A DNA stretch of 64,000 nt from Azolla caroliniana (Eukaryota > Polypodiophyta). A program made the position numbers and the translations under genes. Below the pieces are notes generated by a model. That model saw only the letters and a program-made list of their open reading frames with translations, made no database searches and had not been told where the DNA came from. Shown here piece by piece: positions 63,221 to 64,000 of the stretch. The first letter of the stretch is position 1, and each line of letters starts with the position of its first letter. The stretch is from assembly GCA_043228905.1 (NCBI GenBank), contig JBHGNT010000008.1:10478001-10542000 (forward strand), given 5' to 3'.

Positions 63221-63865
63221 CTGATGGAAGAAGCGGTGGCTCGTCATGCGAAGACCATCCATTACTTGGCGTCGGCTAGAATCCAGGTCGGAAGCGATGA
63301 AGACTGGAAGACGAAAGAAGCTGGATTCTGGCCGGCGATGCTGGAAGGCCTAGCCGGCATAAGGCTGAAGAAAGAGGAAGCGAACCGTGCGGAAAGATGG
63401 GTCCGGGAGGTAACCGGGTGGAGTGACCCGGTCGAGGAGAACACGGGCTTTGTGGAAGCCGTGTGCCAGAACTACGAGGTTCTAGTGGAAGACAAGCGAG
63501 CAGGAAGGACCGAGGGGGCCGGATCCTCACAATGGTATGAGACCCGGTTCGGGCCGAAGCAGAGTGGTGTCGGTGCATCCGGCGCACCGGACAAGGCCAA
63601 GAAGGCCGGTTATCGGTTGAGAAAGGAGATCGAAAGGACCACGGACCTACGAAAGGTCTTGGAGGAACGGATCCTCGACAGCAAAGTGGAGTTGTCCCTG
63701 AGGGAAGTGCTCGATGTCGCCAAGAAGGAGTTCCACGACTCCATCGTAGACTTGGTGAAGCGGAAAAGGCTTTCAACGGAGCCAGAGCCGGAGAAGCCGA
63801 TGGAGGTGCGAACAACGCACCTAGAAGACATGGCCCTGGCGAACGAGTTGGCGGAAAGCCACTAA
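63221..63865 (+). pseudogene. DUF4100-like region of the gypsy polyprotein
   Basis: The same frame continues: LMEEAVARHAKTIHYLASAR, KKAGYRLRKEIERTTDLRKV, LEERILDSKVELSLREVLDV and KKEFHDSIVDLVKRKRLSTE, an Arg/Lys/Glu-rich helical region between nucleocapsid and protease. It ends with TAA at 63863-63865. Role unknown. Confidence 0.65.
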
Positions 63866-64000
63866 TCGAGGATACCTTGGGCTAGGGCCACTATGGAAAC
63901 CCATGTTTGGATCGGGGACGTCCATGAGCCGGTGGTGGCATTGGTAGACCACGGTCCGGAGATCAACTTGATGTTCATGGACTTCTACAGGAAGGGAAAG
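63866..64000 (+). pseudogene. Start of the protease of the DUF4100-like gypsy (partial)
   Basis: In the same frame after the TAA: METHVWIGDVHEPVVALVDH then GPEINLMFMDFYRKGK at the window end. The LVDHGPEINLM segment sits where the catalytic protease motif (DTGS-like, here DHGP) is expected. Confidence 0.65.

Larger units (their letters stand above)
61501..64000 (+). mobile_element. Ty3/gypsy element with DUF4100-like region (+), 5' part only
   Basis: 5' LTR 61501-62177 (TGTCGTGGAG..ACGCGACA), primer site, a long gag-like frame 62222-63865 and the start of a protease; it runs off the window. It is inserted in the gag of the outer chromovirus; the candidate left target copy is CACGT (61496-61500), and the right copy is out of view. 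The LDSKVELSLREVLDVAKKEF segment resembles the DUF4100-type region I associate with gypsy elements of mosses and lycophytes (recollection, not a search). Confidence 0.8.

Overview
This window is plant nuclear DNA, and almost all of it is retrotransposons. There are no bacterial-type operons. The coding content is Ty1/copia and Ty3/gypsy gag-pol in many states of decay, together with long TC, GA, AC and TGTA microsatellites, GT-AG introns, and TATA boxes upstream of LTR transcript starts. A CLE peptide gene of the TDIF type points to a vascular plant. A chromovirus with fungal/animal-like RNase H and gag features, a gypsy element with a DUF4100-like region, and a DUF7869-like ORF lean toward a non-seed plant (lycophyte or fern). 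That lineage call is inference only.

Layout. 0-3.5 kb: one long ORF (816-3257, +) resembling the DUF7869 transposase-like family. 3.85-7.46 kb: a 5'-truncated chromovirus (+) without an integrase core; its 3' LTR carries a heat-shock-element array. 7.46-17.3 kb: a copia cluster. A complete minus-strand copia (8846-14209, TSD ACATA) sits inside an older plus-strand copia. Remnants of another minus-strand copia lie to its left, and a tandemly duplicated LTR edge lies to its right. 17.3-25.3 kb: mostly single-copy DNA holding the one convincing host gene, a three-exon CLE precursor (22621-23626, +). 25321-30393: a complete copia (TSD CTATT, 376-bp LTRs). 30.9-32.7 kb: a deleted copia. 33.5-35.4 kb: an unrecognised, broken minus-strand gene. 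34.4-39.5 kb: a 2,696-bp direct duplication that ends at a 100-N gap. 39.6-41.0 kb: TGTA-rich repeats. 41.5-45.15 kb: an LTR edge amplified into nine 379-bp units.

45.5-61.5 kb is a nest. The outer element is a minus-strand chromovirus (gag on the right, chromodomain on the left). A Tat-like gypsy (47837-58730, TSD AGGTT) is inserted in its pol, and that gypsy itself holds a 922-bp hAT-like element (TSD GTTAGAAC). The outer gag holds a solo LTR (60465-60935, TSD ATTGT). The same gag is cut at 61501 by a plus-strand gypsy that runs off the window.

The points of most interest are the TDIF-like CLE gene with CLV3-like exon structure, the heat-shock-element arrays in two related gypsy LTRs, the LTR-plus-flank tandem arrays at two loci, and a ~930-codon post-pol ORF with coiled coil and polyQ tail in the Tat-like element. 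Element boundaries come from TG..CA termini, target-site duplications, primer-binding sites and polypurine tracts read directly. Family names rest on motif recognition without any database search.
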